Origin: Ursus arctos
Lineage: Eukaryota; Chordata; Mammalia; Carnivora; Ursidae
DNA: 64,000 bases
Reading direction: 5' to 3'
Assembly (NCBI RefSeq): GCF_023065955.2
Contig: NW_026623100.1
Span: 68,762,727 to 68,826,726 of the forward strand
A program made the translations under genes and the position numbers. A model generated the notes under the pieces. That model saw only the letters and a list, made by a program, of their open reading frames with translations, ran no database searches and was not told where the DNA came from. This document shows, one piece after another, positions 11,791 to 22,619 of this stretch. Position 1 is the stretch's first letter, and every line of letters starts with the position of its first letter.

Positions 11791-12157
11791 ATGTCCTGTC
11801 ACCTGTTATACTATTATATTCACAAAGGATGATTGCACAGGAACAAGGAATATTTTGCCGTTTATGCTTTTTTTTAGGCACAATTGTGGCCAATGACAAT
11901 GTCAAGATATATCCAGGGAAAATTATTCATATTGATCATCACCCTCTGTTTGGGAGATAAAAGCAATTTCTGGAAATGAATCTCAGTATAACTTAGGAGA
12001 ATAAAGAAGCATTTCCATACACACAAGGTTTAGTCTGGTGATCTGTGTTTCCTGCAGCACCTCATTTACTCACCCTCCCCTGCACCTTTCCCTCAGCGCA
12101 GCCCACTGATTTCAGCTTCTTCTGAGTTCTTACAGAACTTAACGTCTTTGATACAAA

Positions 12158-12326
12158 TTCTCATTCATTTATTCTTCTAAAAATATTTGTTGGGCTTCTG
12201 TTTTGTGTCAGGCACCATTTGGAGTGCTGAAGATAGAGCAGTGAACAAAATAGACAAGGCCTCTGCTTTCATGGACCGTGCATTCCGGCGTATGGATAGG
12301 GGCCCACAAACACATAAGTGGAAAGC
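12158..12326 (-). mobile_element. L2 LINE 3' end, minus strand
   Basis: The sequence begins 'tcattcatttattcttctaaaaatatttgttgggc' (12162-12196), continues 'gtgtcaggcaccatttggagtgctgaagatagagcagtgaac' and 'ccatgcattcc'-like text. This is the complement of the L2 3' end. An MLT1 LTR follows at once and may have been inserted into it. Confidence 0.65.
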
Positions 12327-12329
12327 ATA

Positions 12330-12573
12330 TTAGTCTCCAGTGGCTTCTGTGACAAATTACCACACGCTGGATGGTTTGAAACAACAGAAATGTATTCTAT
12401 CACAGTTCGAGAGGCCCAAAATCTGGAATCAGTATTATTGGGATGAAATAAGGGTATTAGCAGGCCACACTCCCTACAGATTCTCTAAGGGAGATTACAG
12501 TCTTTGCCTCTTTCAGCTGCTGGTGACTGCTGACATTCTTTGGCTTGTGGCCACGTCAGTCTCTGCCTTCCCC
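12330..12573 (-). mobile_element. MLT1-type MaLR LTR fragment, minus strand
   Basis: The opening 'attagtctccagtggcttctgtgacaaattaccacac' (12329-12365), then 'gtttgaaacaacagaaatgtattctatcacagttcgagaggccc' (12376-12419), is the complement of the MLT1 LTR 3' half ('ttagtttgctagggctgccataacaaa', 'cagttctggaggc'). The end near 'tggccacgtcagtctctgcc' is also typical. The 121-codon frame at 12340-12705 covers this LTR and is not a gene. Confidence 0.75.
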
Positions 12574-12574
12574 T

Positions 12575-12624
12575 ATGTGTGCACGTGTGTGCGTGCATGT
12601 GTGTGTGTGTGCATGTGTGTGTGT
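12575..12624. repeat. imperfect (TG)n/(TGCG) tract
   Basis: A degenerate purine-pyrimidine alternating run with GTGTGCACGTGTGTGCGTGCATGTG-type steps. Alternating CG/CA steps favour Z-DNA in principle. It abuts the MLT1 LTR. Confidence 0.85.
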
Positions 12625-13189
12625 TTCTATAGAGGGAAAGAAGGGCCAAGAAGGCCTCCTAAGAAGTTTAACTCAGAAAATCTTTTCTCACTACTCTTTG
12701 CCTGAAAAACTCTTGCTTCTTCTCTGAGAAAAACTCAAAATACTTCATCTCTGATCTTCTGTCCTTTCTCATTTCTGCATTGACCCAGAACCAATACCTT
12801 TCTTTCCTTCTTTAGCCCAGTATTTAGTTCTGTCACCAGAAGTCCATAGTCAATCACCTGAGGGCAAGGCTTTATATCTTATCCTTGTCTTCTTGCTCTC
12901 TGGAATATTATAGCATACGCATGTAAAACCTCCTCTTTGAAACATTTTATTTTTCAGATTTTGGTAATGCTGCATCCTCCAGGTTTATTTCTTCTGACCA
13001 CACTGCCAGCAACTTCTAATTTCATGTGCCTAACCCTCTGCCATGCTAGGCTTCCAAGTGTTGTGCTAGCCCTGCTAGCTTTCTAAAAGTTTCTTTTCTT
13101 GTCAAACTATCCTGACTGTGTAATCATATCCCATCCCACAAACACAGCTATAACCCACAAGCTGCAACAGCTGTGGAAGATGACTAGTT

Positions 13190-13620
13190 GTCCTTCCACA
13201 TATCTGTTGGCTCCAACCTCCCCAGTGATTGGATTTTAGCTGGATTAGATTTCCCAGGCTCCCTTATAGTTAGGTGAGAACAAATAAATAAGTTTTCATC
13301 AATGAAATGTGAAAGAGAGGATCAGTGCAACATTCATGCCATTTTTTTCAAGCTTCTTTTTCATTTCCTCTGTTCTTCCATTTCTACTGGTTTGGGAATG
13401 GTTCCAACTAGAGCAGCCAGCATAGACCCAGAAAGGAGAGCCACATGTCAAAGAGAGTAATCTACAGAAGATAGTCTCTGCAGATCCTTTCCAAGATGTC
13501 TTAAAAATTTTTTGAGTCTTCCTTCCAGTACTTTGGCTTTCAACTCTGCATCTGGAAATCTTCAGAGAACTGACTATGTTCACTTGAGTTGTTCTGGCTG
13601 CAAACATTTGTAGAAAGAAA
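13190..13620 (+). repeat. ancient interspersed repeat, family not named (copy 1)
   Basis: The segment contains 'ttgg-attttagctgg-attagatttcccaggctcccttatagttagg' (about 13210-13275), followed by 'atgaaatgtgaaagagagg'. This layout ('tcccaggctcccttgcagctagg', then 'gccaatgagatgtaagc') is of a widespread old mammalian repeat that I also see near 38160-38690 and 49740-49990. I cannot give its name. The 102-codon minus frame here has no known homologue. Confidence 0.45.
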
Positions 13621-14146
13621 AATGTGTCTAAGAATTTAGGTACAACCTATACCCAAGATGTTAGTAGGCAATGGTGACATCTAAGTCTCAGGTTGACATA
13701 AACATTGAAGCAAAATGTGCATTCCTAAAGAATGTTCTCCTACAGGATAATGCTGATGGTATAATCAAGATAGACTTTGCCTAAAATTGTACGTATTTTT
13801 GTCTTTCCCCTTTCCTGTCCTGCCTCACCTGTCCACTTACAGGTTTCTCGTGGAAGTATTTTCTTAACAAAGCACTTGCATACAAATTCAATCAGAGGGT
13901 GTGCTTCTGTGCAACCTGATTAAAACCACTGTTCATATTCTAATTCAGTACCTTAGCCTATCTCCTACTCAATCATACAACAAATAGCAGGTCAAAGAAA
14001 AATTCCTCTATATAAAAAGGAACACACACACACTCACACACCATCATCATAGGGACAGTAAGAACTATAGGGAACTTAGGACAGCCAAACCTTAAGACAT
14101 TCAAGGTATACACTCTTACTGTAAAATGCAATAAAAATAAACTCAA

Positions 14147-14357
14147 GGGAGCACCTGGATGGCTCCATTGGTTAAGCATCGGCCTTCAGCTCAGGTCATG
14201 ATCCCAGAGTCCTGGGATGGAGCCTCACATCAGGCTCCCTGCTCAGCAGGGGAATCTGCTTCTCCCTCTCCCTGTCCCTCTGCCCCTGCTCCTGTACTCT
14301 CTTGTTCACTCTGTCTCTCAAATAAAGAAATAAAATCTTAAAAAAAAAAAAAAAAAG
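14147..14357 (+). mobile_element. CAN SINE (carnivore tRNA-derived SINE), plus strand
   Basis: The head 'gggagcacctggatggctcc', then 'gttaagcatcggccttcagctcaggtcatgatcccag' (14171-14207), is the tRNA-related part with the RNA polymerase III boxes. A pyrimidine-rich middle (tctccctctccctgtccctctg) follows, then 'aataaagaaataaaatctt' and a poly-A tail from about 14340. The order and tail define a complete CAN SINE. It is older than the copies at 28.6 and 60.6 kb, and no target-site duplication is obvious. Confidence 0.95.
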
Positions 14358-14559
14358 AAAGAAAAGAAACCTTCATAAAATCAAGAATAATATGCTATCA
14401 CAATCATGGTATGAATAGAGGTTTAAAAAAATCAGGAGACAATAACAAAATTCCATGCACATATGGGTTTGCAGTCAGAATTTCTACTATGCAGGTAGAC
14501 TTAAAACTTAAGGAAGAGAAATTGGTTTAAAGAAATCCTGACTTGGTAGTGTTCTTAGC

Positions 14560-14852
14560 TTCCTTAAAGAAGAAAACATAAATATTCTCTGGAGAAAAGC
14601 ACCATCAAGCTAGGCCTCAAGGAATTCTCACAGAAAAACTACTAACGAATATGAATTGACTGTCAAAATTAACAGCAAAGAAAAAAAAAAGATATCATGA
14701 GGGAGAGCCAGCAAAAATACAGATAACAAAGAAGCACTTTTTTTTTTACATTTTTCAAAGCAAATTATTGAGTATAAAACAAATGTATGTATTTCAAGAA
14801 ATTTAAAAAAAAGTGAAATATATTATTGAGGAGGGAGATATGAAAACAACTC
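14560..14852 (+). mobile_element. L1 5' part of the decayed plus-strand L1
   Basis: An A-rich segment resembling L1 5' UTR/ORF1-upstream sequence. It lies directly left of the MLT1 LTR at 14853-15161, and L1 ORF1-like sequence resumes on the right, so the LTR probably interrupts one older L1. Identity of this left part is less certain than of the right part. Confidence 0.4.
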
Positions 14853-15161
14853 CTATAGTCTGATTGTGTCCCCCAGATTCACAAGTTAGAACCTTAACAC
14901 CCAACTTGACAATTTTAGAATGTGGGACCTCTGGGGGATAGTTAGGTTATGAGGGTGGATGGTGTACTTATGAAAGATACTCCACATATCTCCCTACTTC
15001 TTCTGCCATGTGAAGATACACCAAGAAGTCTGCAAGCTGGAAGAGGGCCACTGCCTGGCCATGCTGACGCTGTGATCTTGAACGTCCAGCATCTAGAACT
15101 GTGAAAAATGAGGTACCCAGCCTGTGGTATTTTGTCACAGCAGCCTGAATGGACTAAGGCA
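14853..15161 (+). mobile_element. MLT1-type MaLR LTR, plus strand
   Basis: The LTR begins 'ctatagtctgattgtgtcccccagattcacaagtt' (14853-14887) and has the typical 'ccaacttgacaattttagaatgtgggacc' segment and 'cttcttctgccatgtgaagataca' part. It ends 'cagcctgtggtattttgtcacagcagcctgaatggactaa' (about 15118-15157). This matches the mammalian MaLR LTR layout nearly from end to end. No internal gag/pol sequence is next to it, so it is a solitary LTR. Confidence 0.85.
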
Positions 15162-15163
15162 GA

Positions 15164-18100
15164 AACTAAGTTAAAAATAATCAAGCAGAACTTCTAGAAA
15201 TAAAATATGAAATACAGAAGAAACAATTATGGCCTGAAAGATAGATCTATATAAACTGTCCAGAATACAGCACACAGAAACAAAGACATGGGGAATGTGA
15301 GAAAATAAGAGAAATTGAAGCTAGAATGCAGAGATCTAACATTTGTCTAGCTAGAGTTCTGGAAGAGAGGATAAATAATGGCTGAAATATTTTCCATTAA
15401 TCATAAACCCTCAGATTCAGTAAGCCCTATGAAACCTAGGCAGGTTAAAAAAAAAGTGTCTACATCTGGACTGAAAAATAATAAGACTGAAGAACACTAA
15501 AGAAAAAAAAAAAAAAACCTGGATACAGTGGAATATCATCAGTGAGTTGAGAAAAAAATAACTGTTAATCTTGAATTTTATACCCAGCAAAATTATTTTT
15601 AAGTAACTATTAAAATTACATTCTGTACCTGGGAAATTTATATTTTCAAAAACAAGGGAAATTTTAAAACATTTTTTTCCCATCAAGAACAGGGAGTATT
15701 CCCCCCCACACACACACACACTTACACACATTCACAAAAGGAAATTTTCATAAAGGTAAGATGGAAGAACTAAGATACAGGAGAAATGATAGCAAAGAAA
15801 ATGGTGAATGTAAATAAATGCAAAACAACAATTTCCTAAAAAAGCTGTCTTGTGGGGTTAAAATAAAGTAAAATAAAAATAAGCAAAAACAATGACATAG
15901 AAGTTGAGATGTGAGTGATTGGTAATATAAATATCTGTATAGTTTGGGAGTAGAGCAAAAGCAGGTTTTTTTTTTTCCTTTATTTTATTAAGAAGACATT
16001 AACATTTCTTGGGTACCAATAAAAAAAAATAGAGCATATAACTTCCAAATTGGTACAGATGAAAACAAAATGAGAAATACAATAAAAAAGCAGGCCAAAA
16101 AAGAGAAAGAAATATAAAAGTTTGTATAGATGAAACTATTGAATAGTTTTAAAATGAATACAAATATATTAGAAATTACAGTAATGTAAATTGATTAAGT
16201 ACTCCAGCTAAAAGATAAAGATTGTTAAATTGGATATTAAAAACTAAAATATAACTGTATGCCATTACAAGAAATGCATCTAAAATATACTAAGACAAAT
16301 AATTAACATAAAAAAGTTGCCACATACTAATAAAAATAGTCAATTCACCAGGAGTACATAGTAATACTAAACTTACGTGATCTAGTAACTGACTAAACAT
16401 ATAAGCTATCATGCTGGGAGAGTTAGATATACTTCTTTCAGTAATGCATAAATTACGTAGGCAAAGTAGGTGAATAATTTTATAGGAGAATTGAATTGCA
16501 AAATTAGCTACATTGATCCAATTAACATTCATGGAATGTTGAACGCAAGAAATGATTAATACATATTATTATCAAGTACTCAGAGAACATTTATGAAAAT
16601 TAATCACATATTGAAACATGAAACAAATTTAAAGACACATTAAAAAAAATGGTTTTATACAGACCATATTCTGTGATCTTAATGAATGTAGGTTAGAATT
16701 CAGCAATAAAAATGTGTTGCTAAAAACACTGTTACTTTTTAGAAATTAAAAATCTAATTTCTTAACACACAGAAAAGAAATAATTATGGAATTTAGAATA
16801 TGCTTAGAACTACATGATGCATATGCCACATATCAAAATTGTTGAAATAGTTACAGTGGAACTTGGAAAATTGTAACCTTAAATATTAAAAATGTCTGTA
16901 AGTGAATGATCTAAGCATCCAAATTGAGATTTTTTTGTTGTCTTGGGAGTAGGGGGATGAAAGTGGGAAGGGTCCACAGTAAGATAAAATGAAAAGAAAA
17001 ATGATAAAGACAAGGAAGAGCAGAAGAGCATGGTAAACTTGCAGCAAGATTTATCGAGAATAAAAGAAAATGCTCGAAAAATCAATATTGTGATATTAAG
17101 AAGACATAACCACAGTTAGCTGTAGAGATTAAAAAATTAATTAATGGACATGGTGAACAACTTCACACTAATAATTTGAGAACTTTGGTGAAATGGACAA
17201 ATGTCTAAGAAAACATAACTTATCAGATCTATCGCAATAAGAAATAGAAAATGGAAGAACAGTTCTACAACCATTAAAAAATAACCAGTGTTTTAAATTA
17301 TTTTCATAGAGAAAACATCAGACAGAATCCTTTATGCAAACACTCAAAGTAATCATAAAATATATATAATGAATAAAAGAATGTAATAGATCATGAATGC
17401 ATTGGATTTTCTCAGATACATAATACTGGAATTTTAGATTGAAATTTGGTACTTAGATTTAATATTTGGATTGGTATTTAGATTAGGAAATCTATTGAAA
17501 TTATTCACCCTGCTAAGGTGCAAAAGCCATACATTAAGTCAACAATTTAATTTAACATCTATTCATGATGGGAAAAAATATTAGCAAAATAAAAGTAAAA
17601 GGAATAAAACAATCTTCCTTAATATAATAAAGGGTATATTTAAATCCCTAAACAAATATTCCTAATGGAGAAATGTTGAAAGCAATTTGTTCAGTATCAG
17701 GGCAAAGAAGAGAGTGCATGTTATTGCCACTTCTAGTTCATGTTATATTGGTCAAAGTTCTAACCAGGCCTATAAAGCATAATAAAATTTTTAGTGAATA
17801 AGTTAATTTATAAACTGGTAAGGCTTTAAATGAAAGAATCAAAATTGTGTGTGTATATTTGCAGATGATTTATCTATGAAGAATCTAATGAAGATACCGG
17901 TAATTAATAGAATTAGTAAAGTTATTTACTATGGTTGCTATAGAGGGTCAATATATGTAAGAAATCAATTGGCATTTTATAGAACTCAAAGAAATATATA
18001 AGATAAATTAAGTGTTGTAGTTTAATGAGTGACTAAAAAAAATACTCTGAAACAAATGTAATCAAAGTTTTAAGACATCTATGAAAAGTGTAAATTGGTA

Positions 18101-18345
18101 TCACATTATGTTAAAAACTAAATAGTGAGATATCTGATGTTTATGGATAAAATGACTAAATATCCAAAAGATGTCAATTCTTCCCCTAAAATGATCTATA
18201 ATCCAGCACAATTACAATCAAAATTCTGAGTGATTTTTTTTTGTTGTTGATTGTGATAAGCTGAATCTTAATTTTATGGAAAAATAGAGGGCCAAAATTA
18301 GCAGACCCTTCTAAATAAGAACAAGAGGGGGATATTTTATATATT
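15164..18345 (+). mobile_element. L1 LINE, ORF1-ORF2 region, heavily decayed
   Basis: The stretch follows old L1 (L1M) from the ORF1 end ('ttttatacccagcaaaatta', about 15578-15597) through ORF2. Landmarks are an endonuclease-region match near 16225-16275, a match to the 'gaccatattctg' region near 16661, the reverse-transcriptase active-site relic 'tttgcagatgat' at 17858-17869 (Phe-Ala-Asp-Asp, the L1 catalytic box), and 'gatgtcaattcttcccc' near 18170. All reading frames are broken by stops and frameshifts, so the element is dead. The segment ends near 18345 with no 3' UTR. Confidence 0.8.
15705..15730. repeat. short (AC)n within the L1
   Basis: A run of C followed by 'cacacacacacacttacacac'. 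It is short and interrupted. Confidence 0.7.
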
Positions 18346-18858
18346 TTGGATTAATGGCAGCTGCTACTATTTCTAAGGGATGTGCCTCCTGTATTGCTTA
18401 TTCACCAAAAGTTATAAGAACATGGCTCTGGAAGGAGGGCACCAAGTACAAGTCTTTTGTCCAACCACTCAGCAGGACTTCTGGGAAGAAGGTTACCTTG
18501 CCTTTTATAGAGTATTCTTTGCCCAACTCATCCAGTGGACACCAAATACTGCCATTATGTTGCCTACTTATGAGTTAATTGTGTACTTGTTAGAAAGCCA
18601 TACTCAGTGACAGGCCAGAAAACTGTGTTCTAGAAGAGTAATACTGGAAAAAACTCTAGAAAAAAATACAGGGTTTCAGACCTTTAGAGTCAGGATGAAT
18701 TATACCACTGATATTCTCCAGCTTGCAAAGGGCAAATTATGAGATTCCTTGGTCCCCATAACCATGTGAGCCACTTCCTATAATAAATTTTCATTCATAT
18801 ATTTCTCTATATATTCCATTGGTTTTGTTTCTCTGGAGAAGTCTAACACACCCAGAGG
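18346..18858 (+). mobile_element. LTR-like block, family uncertain
   Basis: The right end reads 'attctccagcttgcaaagggc', then 'ccataaccatgtgagccacttcctataataaa' (18757-18788), then 'ccattggttttgtttctctggagaagtctaacac' (18818-18851). This end is common to old mammalian solitary LTRs of ERVL/MaLR type. 'ataataaa' could be a polyadenylation-type signal. The left part (18346-18650) is not recognised, and two overlapping frames of 74 and 76 codons there match nothing known. Confidence 0.4.
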
Positions 18859-18859
18859 A

Positions 18860-20060
18860 TAGCATCTATTGGTATATGTTCTGTGGCACTTGAAAACAAT
18901 TTGTATTATGTTATTTTTAAGTGGAGTATTGTGTAAGTGATTAGATCATGTTGATTAGATCCTGTTGGTTGATGGCATGTTGAGTTCTTCTACATCATTG
19001 TTGATTTTCATCTCATTGTTTTATTAACTGTTGAGAGAGGGGTATTCAAGTCTCCAACTTTAGCTGTAGATTTGTCTATTTCTCCTTTTTGTACTATCAG
19101 TTTCTATTTCACGTGTTTTGCAGCTTTTTTTGTTTTGTGCATTCACATTTAGGATTGCTATATCTTTTTGGTGGATTGGCACTTTTATCATTATATAACT
19201 TCCCTCTGTCCATAGTAATTTACTTTGCTCTGAATTCTACTTTATCTGATATTAATATAGCCACTCCTGGTTTCCTTTGATTAATGTTTGTATGATACAT
19301 CTATTTTTGTCTTTTTACTTTCAACCTACCAATGTTGTTATATTTGAAGTAAGTTTCTTTGTAGATAATATATTGGGTTGGGTCATGTTTTTTACGATCT
19401 GCTTTGCTAATCTCTGTCCTTTAATTAGTATGTTTAGACCATTTGTATGTAATATAATTATTGATCTGTAAGGACTTAAGTTTGCTGTTTTAATTTTTTT
19501 TCCGTTTTCCCTCTCTGTTTTTGTTCTGTTGTCTTCTGTCTTCCAATGGGTTATTTGAACTTTAAAAAAAAATTTTTAAGAATTCCATTTTGATTTACCT
19601 ACACTGTTTTTGACTGTATCTCTTTCTATAGCCTTTTCAGTGTTGCTCTGGGTATTACATTATATATACATAACTTATTGCAGTCTAACTTTTTGTTGGC
19701 TCCCACTGGTGTTTCCAAGTTCTTGGTTTCTTCAGTTCCATGTCTAGGCTATATGAGTGAAAGGAAAATCCAGGAAATTTACCACTTCTTTGCATCTTGA
19801 GGTGTCTAAGTAGGCTGCTTTCTTTACCCCACCTTTTCAGGTTTTCTTATGGTTGTTGTACATATGATGTTCACAGTTTGTACCTTTTGACTACTTTCAT
19901 ACATTTTACCCCTTCCTTTTTTAAAGCCAGCAATTATAGCACTCTGACTTCTGCTTCTATTGTTGCATTTTTTTTATCTGTTTCTTACTCCCCTGTCTCC
20001 CTCTTTCACATATAGGAATCATTTTATTTACATTGGCCTCACCCAGAATAATCTTCCCAT
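18860..20060 (-). mobile_element. L1 LINE ORF2 endonuclease-region fragment, minus strand
   Basis: Read on the plus strand, the segment matches the complement of L1 ORF2 (endonuclease part): 'aagtctccaacttt' near 19049, 'tttatcattatataacttcc' near 19182, 'tttatctgatattaatatagccactcc' (19240-19266), 'gtaagtttctttgtagataatatattgggt' (19350-19379), and 'ccatttgtatgtaatataattattgatctg' (19439-19468). Small open frames (60-72 codons) on the plus strand are antisense to ORF2 and not genes. The right-hand part, about 19480-20060, is less clear. Confidence 0.75.
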
Positions 20061-20282
20061 CTCAAGATGAGAATTTAATCACAGCCGTAAAATCCCTTTT
20101 GCTATGAGAAGGTAACATATTCACAAGTTCTGGAAATTAGGACATGGATCTCTTTGGAAGGTCCTTTTTCAGTTTTATTTGGAAGAGCTCTCTCCTCTCA
20201 CTTTTAAGCCATAAATACATTTCATGTAGTTTTGAATCAAATAAATATGGTATTTTTCTTGGTTAAACAAGTGTAAACAAGC

Positions 20283-20485
20283 TTTTTTTTTTTTTAAAGA
20301 TTTTATTTATTTATTTGACAGAGATAGAGACAGCCAGCGAGAGAGGGAACACAAGCAGGGGGAGTGGGAGAGGAAGAAGCAGGCTCATAGCGGAGGAGCC
20401 TGATGTGGGGCTCAATCCCAGAACGCCGGGATCACGCCCTGAGCCGAAGGCAGACGCTTTAACCACTGTGCCACCCAGGCGCCCC
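20283..20485 (-). mobile_element. CAN SINE, young arctoid subfamily, minus strand
   Basis: Read on the plus strand, the element opens with its reversed poly-A (T13), then 'aaagattttatttatttattt', the diagnostic 'gacagagatagagacagcc' and 'agaagcaggctcatagcgg', and ends 'gtgccacccaggcgcccc', the reversed tRNA-related head. On the minus strand the head carries box A ('tggcacagtgg') and box B-like ('gggattgagcc') elements of a tRNA-Lys-like promoter. It differs from the 28.6- and 60.6-kb copies at only a few sites. No clear target-site duplication is visible. Confidence 0.96.
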
Positions 20486-20959
20486 TTTTGTTTTGTTTTT
20501 AAAACAGATTTAGCAAAATCCTTACTATGTTAATACCAATGGCTTAATGTCTTCCTATGACAGGTCTTTTGAAAAGGAATATCAAATGCATCATTTCTTG
20601 GAGATATATAGTTGTTTTTTTTAACTTGTAGGATTTATTTTTGTGCAGAATCCATTAAAATGCCTTTCTTCTTTTCTCAAACATCATGGAGATGACGGTC
20701 TTAGACTGGTTATGTGGTAGTATGCTGCATGTATCTAGAACACAACCCACTTTCTTGAGACATGCCTGGCATGTTATGAGCTCCTTTGGTTTGACAAATG
20801 CTCCAAATGACTACTTTGCCACATTACCCGAAAAAAAAAAATCTCATTTATTACAACATGGGCATAAAGAATTGCAAACTTCTATATTGATCTCAAGAAT
20901 CAGAGATCTTGGCATATACTTGCTGCAAAGATGACAAAAACATATTTGTTATTTTGTCC

Positions 20960-21470
20960 ATTTGTCATTTATTAGCCATTCACTGAGCATTCACCATGTT
21001 CCATGCTGAAAACTAAGCATGCAGCGTGTAAAAATTTGGAAAAATATGGGCCTTGCCTGTCAGGAGCAGAGTTCAGTAGAATCACGGAGTGAAGCCAAGG
21101 AACAAGACTTGGCCTGTTTAGAAAGAGGATGGGAGGAGACTCAGAAAAGCTCCCATGAGTTGGTCTTATTCTTAAAGAAGGAATATAAGTGAGATGCTGA
21201 CTAGGAGAGTCAAAGGGGGAAGTTGGCTAAGTGATTGGTTAGCCGACAGAAGAGAATAAAAATGATCCAAGACAGATGGCATAGGCAGTGTCAGGAAATT
21301 TCAGAGGTAAGTTCTGAAGAGCTTTAAGAGATTTAATGATTTGGAGTGGGAATGTGAGGGAAGGAGTGGCAGGAGATGAGACTGCAGAAGTATTTAGGGC
21401 TAGATCAGGGAAAATAGTATTTTCATTACTGTATTCCATGTAAAAAAACAGAATCATCAAAGGTTTTTTG
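20960..21470 (-). mobile_element. L2 LINE 3' part, minus strand
   Basis: The complement of the L2 3' end starts at 'atttattagccattcactgagcattcaccatgttccatgct' (about 20966-21006). It goes on through 'gggccttgcctgtcaggagcag' to 'aaggagtggcaggagatgag' (21361-21380), following the L2 order of tail, 3' UTR, then coding end. The 82-codon minus frame at 21239-21487 lies in it. Confidence 0.6.
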
Positions 21471-22255
21471 AACTTCCCAAGCTGCACATTATTCTTCCTT
21501 GAGACAATTAGACCTGAGATGAGTGATCTATAGGGCTCAGTTTACCCAGCAACATTTATGTTTATAACCATTGTCCCAGTATAATCATCAATAGTGCACA
21601 CTTTCACTCTCAAAAGTGTCCTTCTCATTCAAAAGTGTCCTGTCTTGACTTATAAATCATACAATAACATTTAGACAATTGCATTATTTACTGAAGAAAC
21701 ATAAAAGCATTACATAATTAATGGTGTGTCTCATTTTATTCCTTTTTACAATCCCTGCCATCTGAGACTGAACTTCTGAAAACAAAATTGGATTGATCCT
21801 TAGAAAAGGAGGTTGGACAACTTATTATACCTCCCTACCCACTCCCTAATACTCATCTTATAGTATTATTATAAGAATTAAAACACTAAGCATGCATAAA
21901 ACATTTACAGCAGTATTTGGCATAAACTAACACTTGATTTTCTATTATCTAAGTGGTTTGCTTATCCTAAATTCTAATCTTGACTTTGCTGCTGTGTAAT
22001 ACCCAGAGAGTCCATGAGGGGTCAGCTCCTTCAGGAGGTCACAACTTACCCTGTTAAAACTGATAACAAAGTCGCCATCAATACCATTACACTTGACCCA
22101 GTTTATTGTTTCCTCCAGTGTCATTTCCACTACTAGTTTGTGGGCTCCCCAAAGGCAGGGCAAAATCTTCTTACTCAAAGTTACATCCTTAGAGCCTTAA
22201 ACAATTGTGCCTGCAAAATAGCAGATGCTAAATGGATGTTTTTGAAAGAGATAAA

Positions 22256-22272
22256 GAATGAATGAATGAATA
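22256..22272. repeat. short (GAAT)n
   Basis: About four copies of GAAT. It is too short to be of note beyond its possible origin as an L2/MIR tail ('gaatgaatgaat'). Confidence 0.7.
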
Positions 22273-22408
22273 AGTTGATCCTACTATTTTTTTGTGGTAG
22301 AGTGAGGTTCCTGGAGGATTATCTGTAACCTGGGTTCTCTGTGCTTTTTCTGACATGCTAGAGAACCAGAATGATGCCTCATATGACTTTTAGTAAATTG
22401 CCTTAAGT

Positions 22409-22610
22409 CAGTGGTCTCAATCAGGGGCTATTTTGCCACCCACGGGACATTTGGCAATGTCTGGAGAGTTTGGGTTGTCACATTTGGAGGAGTGTTACTG
22501 GCATCTAGTGGGTACAAGCCAGGGATGCTGCTTAGCATCCCACAATATACCAGGCAGCTTCCAAAGAATTATCTGGCCCCAAATGTCAGTGTGCTGACAT
22601 CGGAAACCTT
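22409..22610 (+). mobile_element. MER5A-type non-autonomous hAT-Charlie transposon
   Basis: The sequence 'cagtggtctcaatcagggg' opens it. Next come 'ttttgccacccacgggacatttggcaatgtctggag' (22431-22466), 'ggttgtcacatttggagg', 'ctggcatctagtgggtacaagccagggatgctgcttagcatccc' (22498-22541) and 'gaattatctggccccaaatgtcagtg'. This is the MER5A consensus almost end to end. MER5 elements are short deletion derivatives of Charlie DNA transposons, moved in the ancestral placental genome and now inactive. Confidence 0.9.
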
Positions 22611-22619
22611 TATAGAGTC

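Noticed and set aside
12340..12705. 121-codon frame, plus strand
   Set aside because: It reads through an antisense MLT1 LTR and a TG tract, giving a low-complexity Cys-Val-rich part; not a gene.
18354..18610. Two overlapping plus frames of 74 and 76 codons
   Set aside because: They lie within an LTR-like block, in different frames, with no homology I recognise. A processed pseudogene was considered but no A-tail or parent gene could be named.
20283..20485. tRNA-like sequence with box A and box B words on the minus strand
   Set aside because: It is the head of a CAN SINE, followed by the SINE body and tail; a genuine tRNA gene would end after about 75 bases with a terminator and fold.
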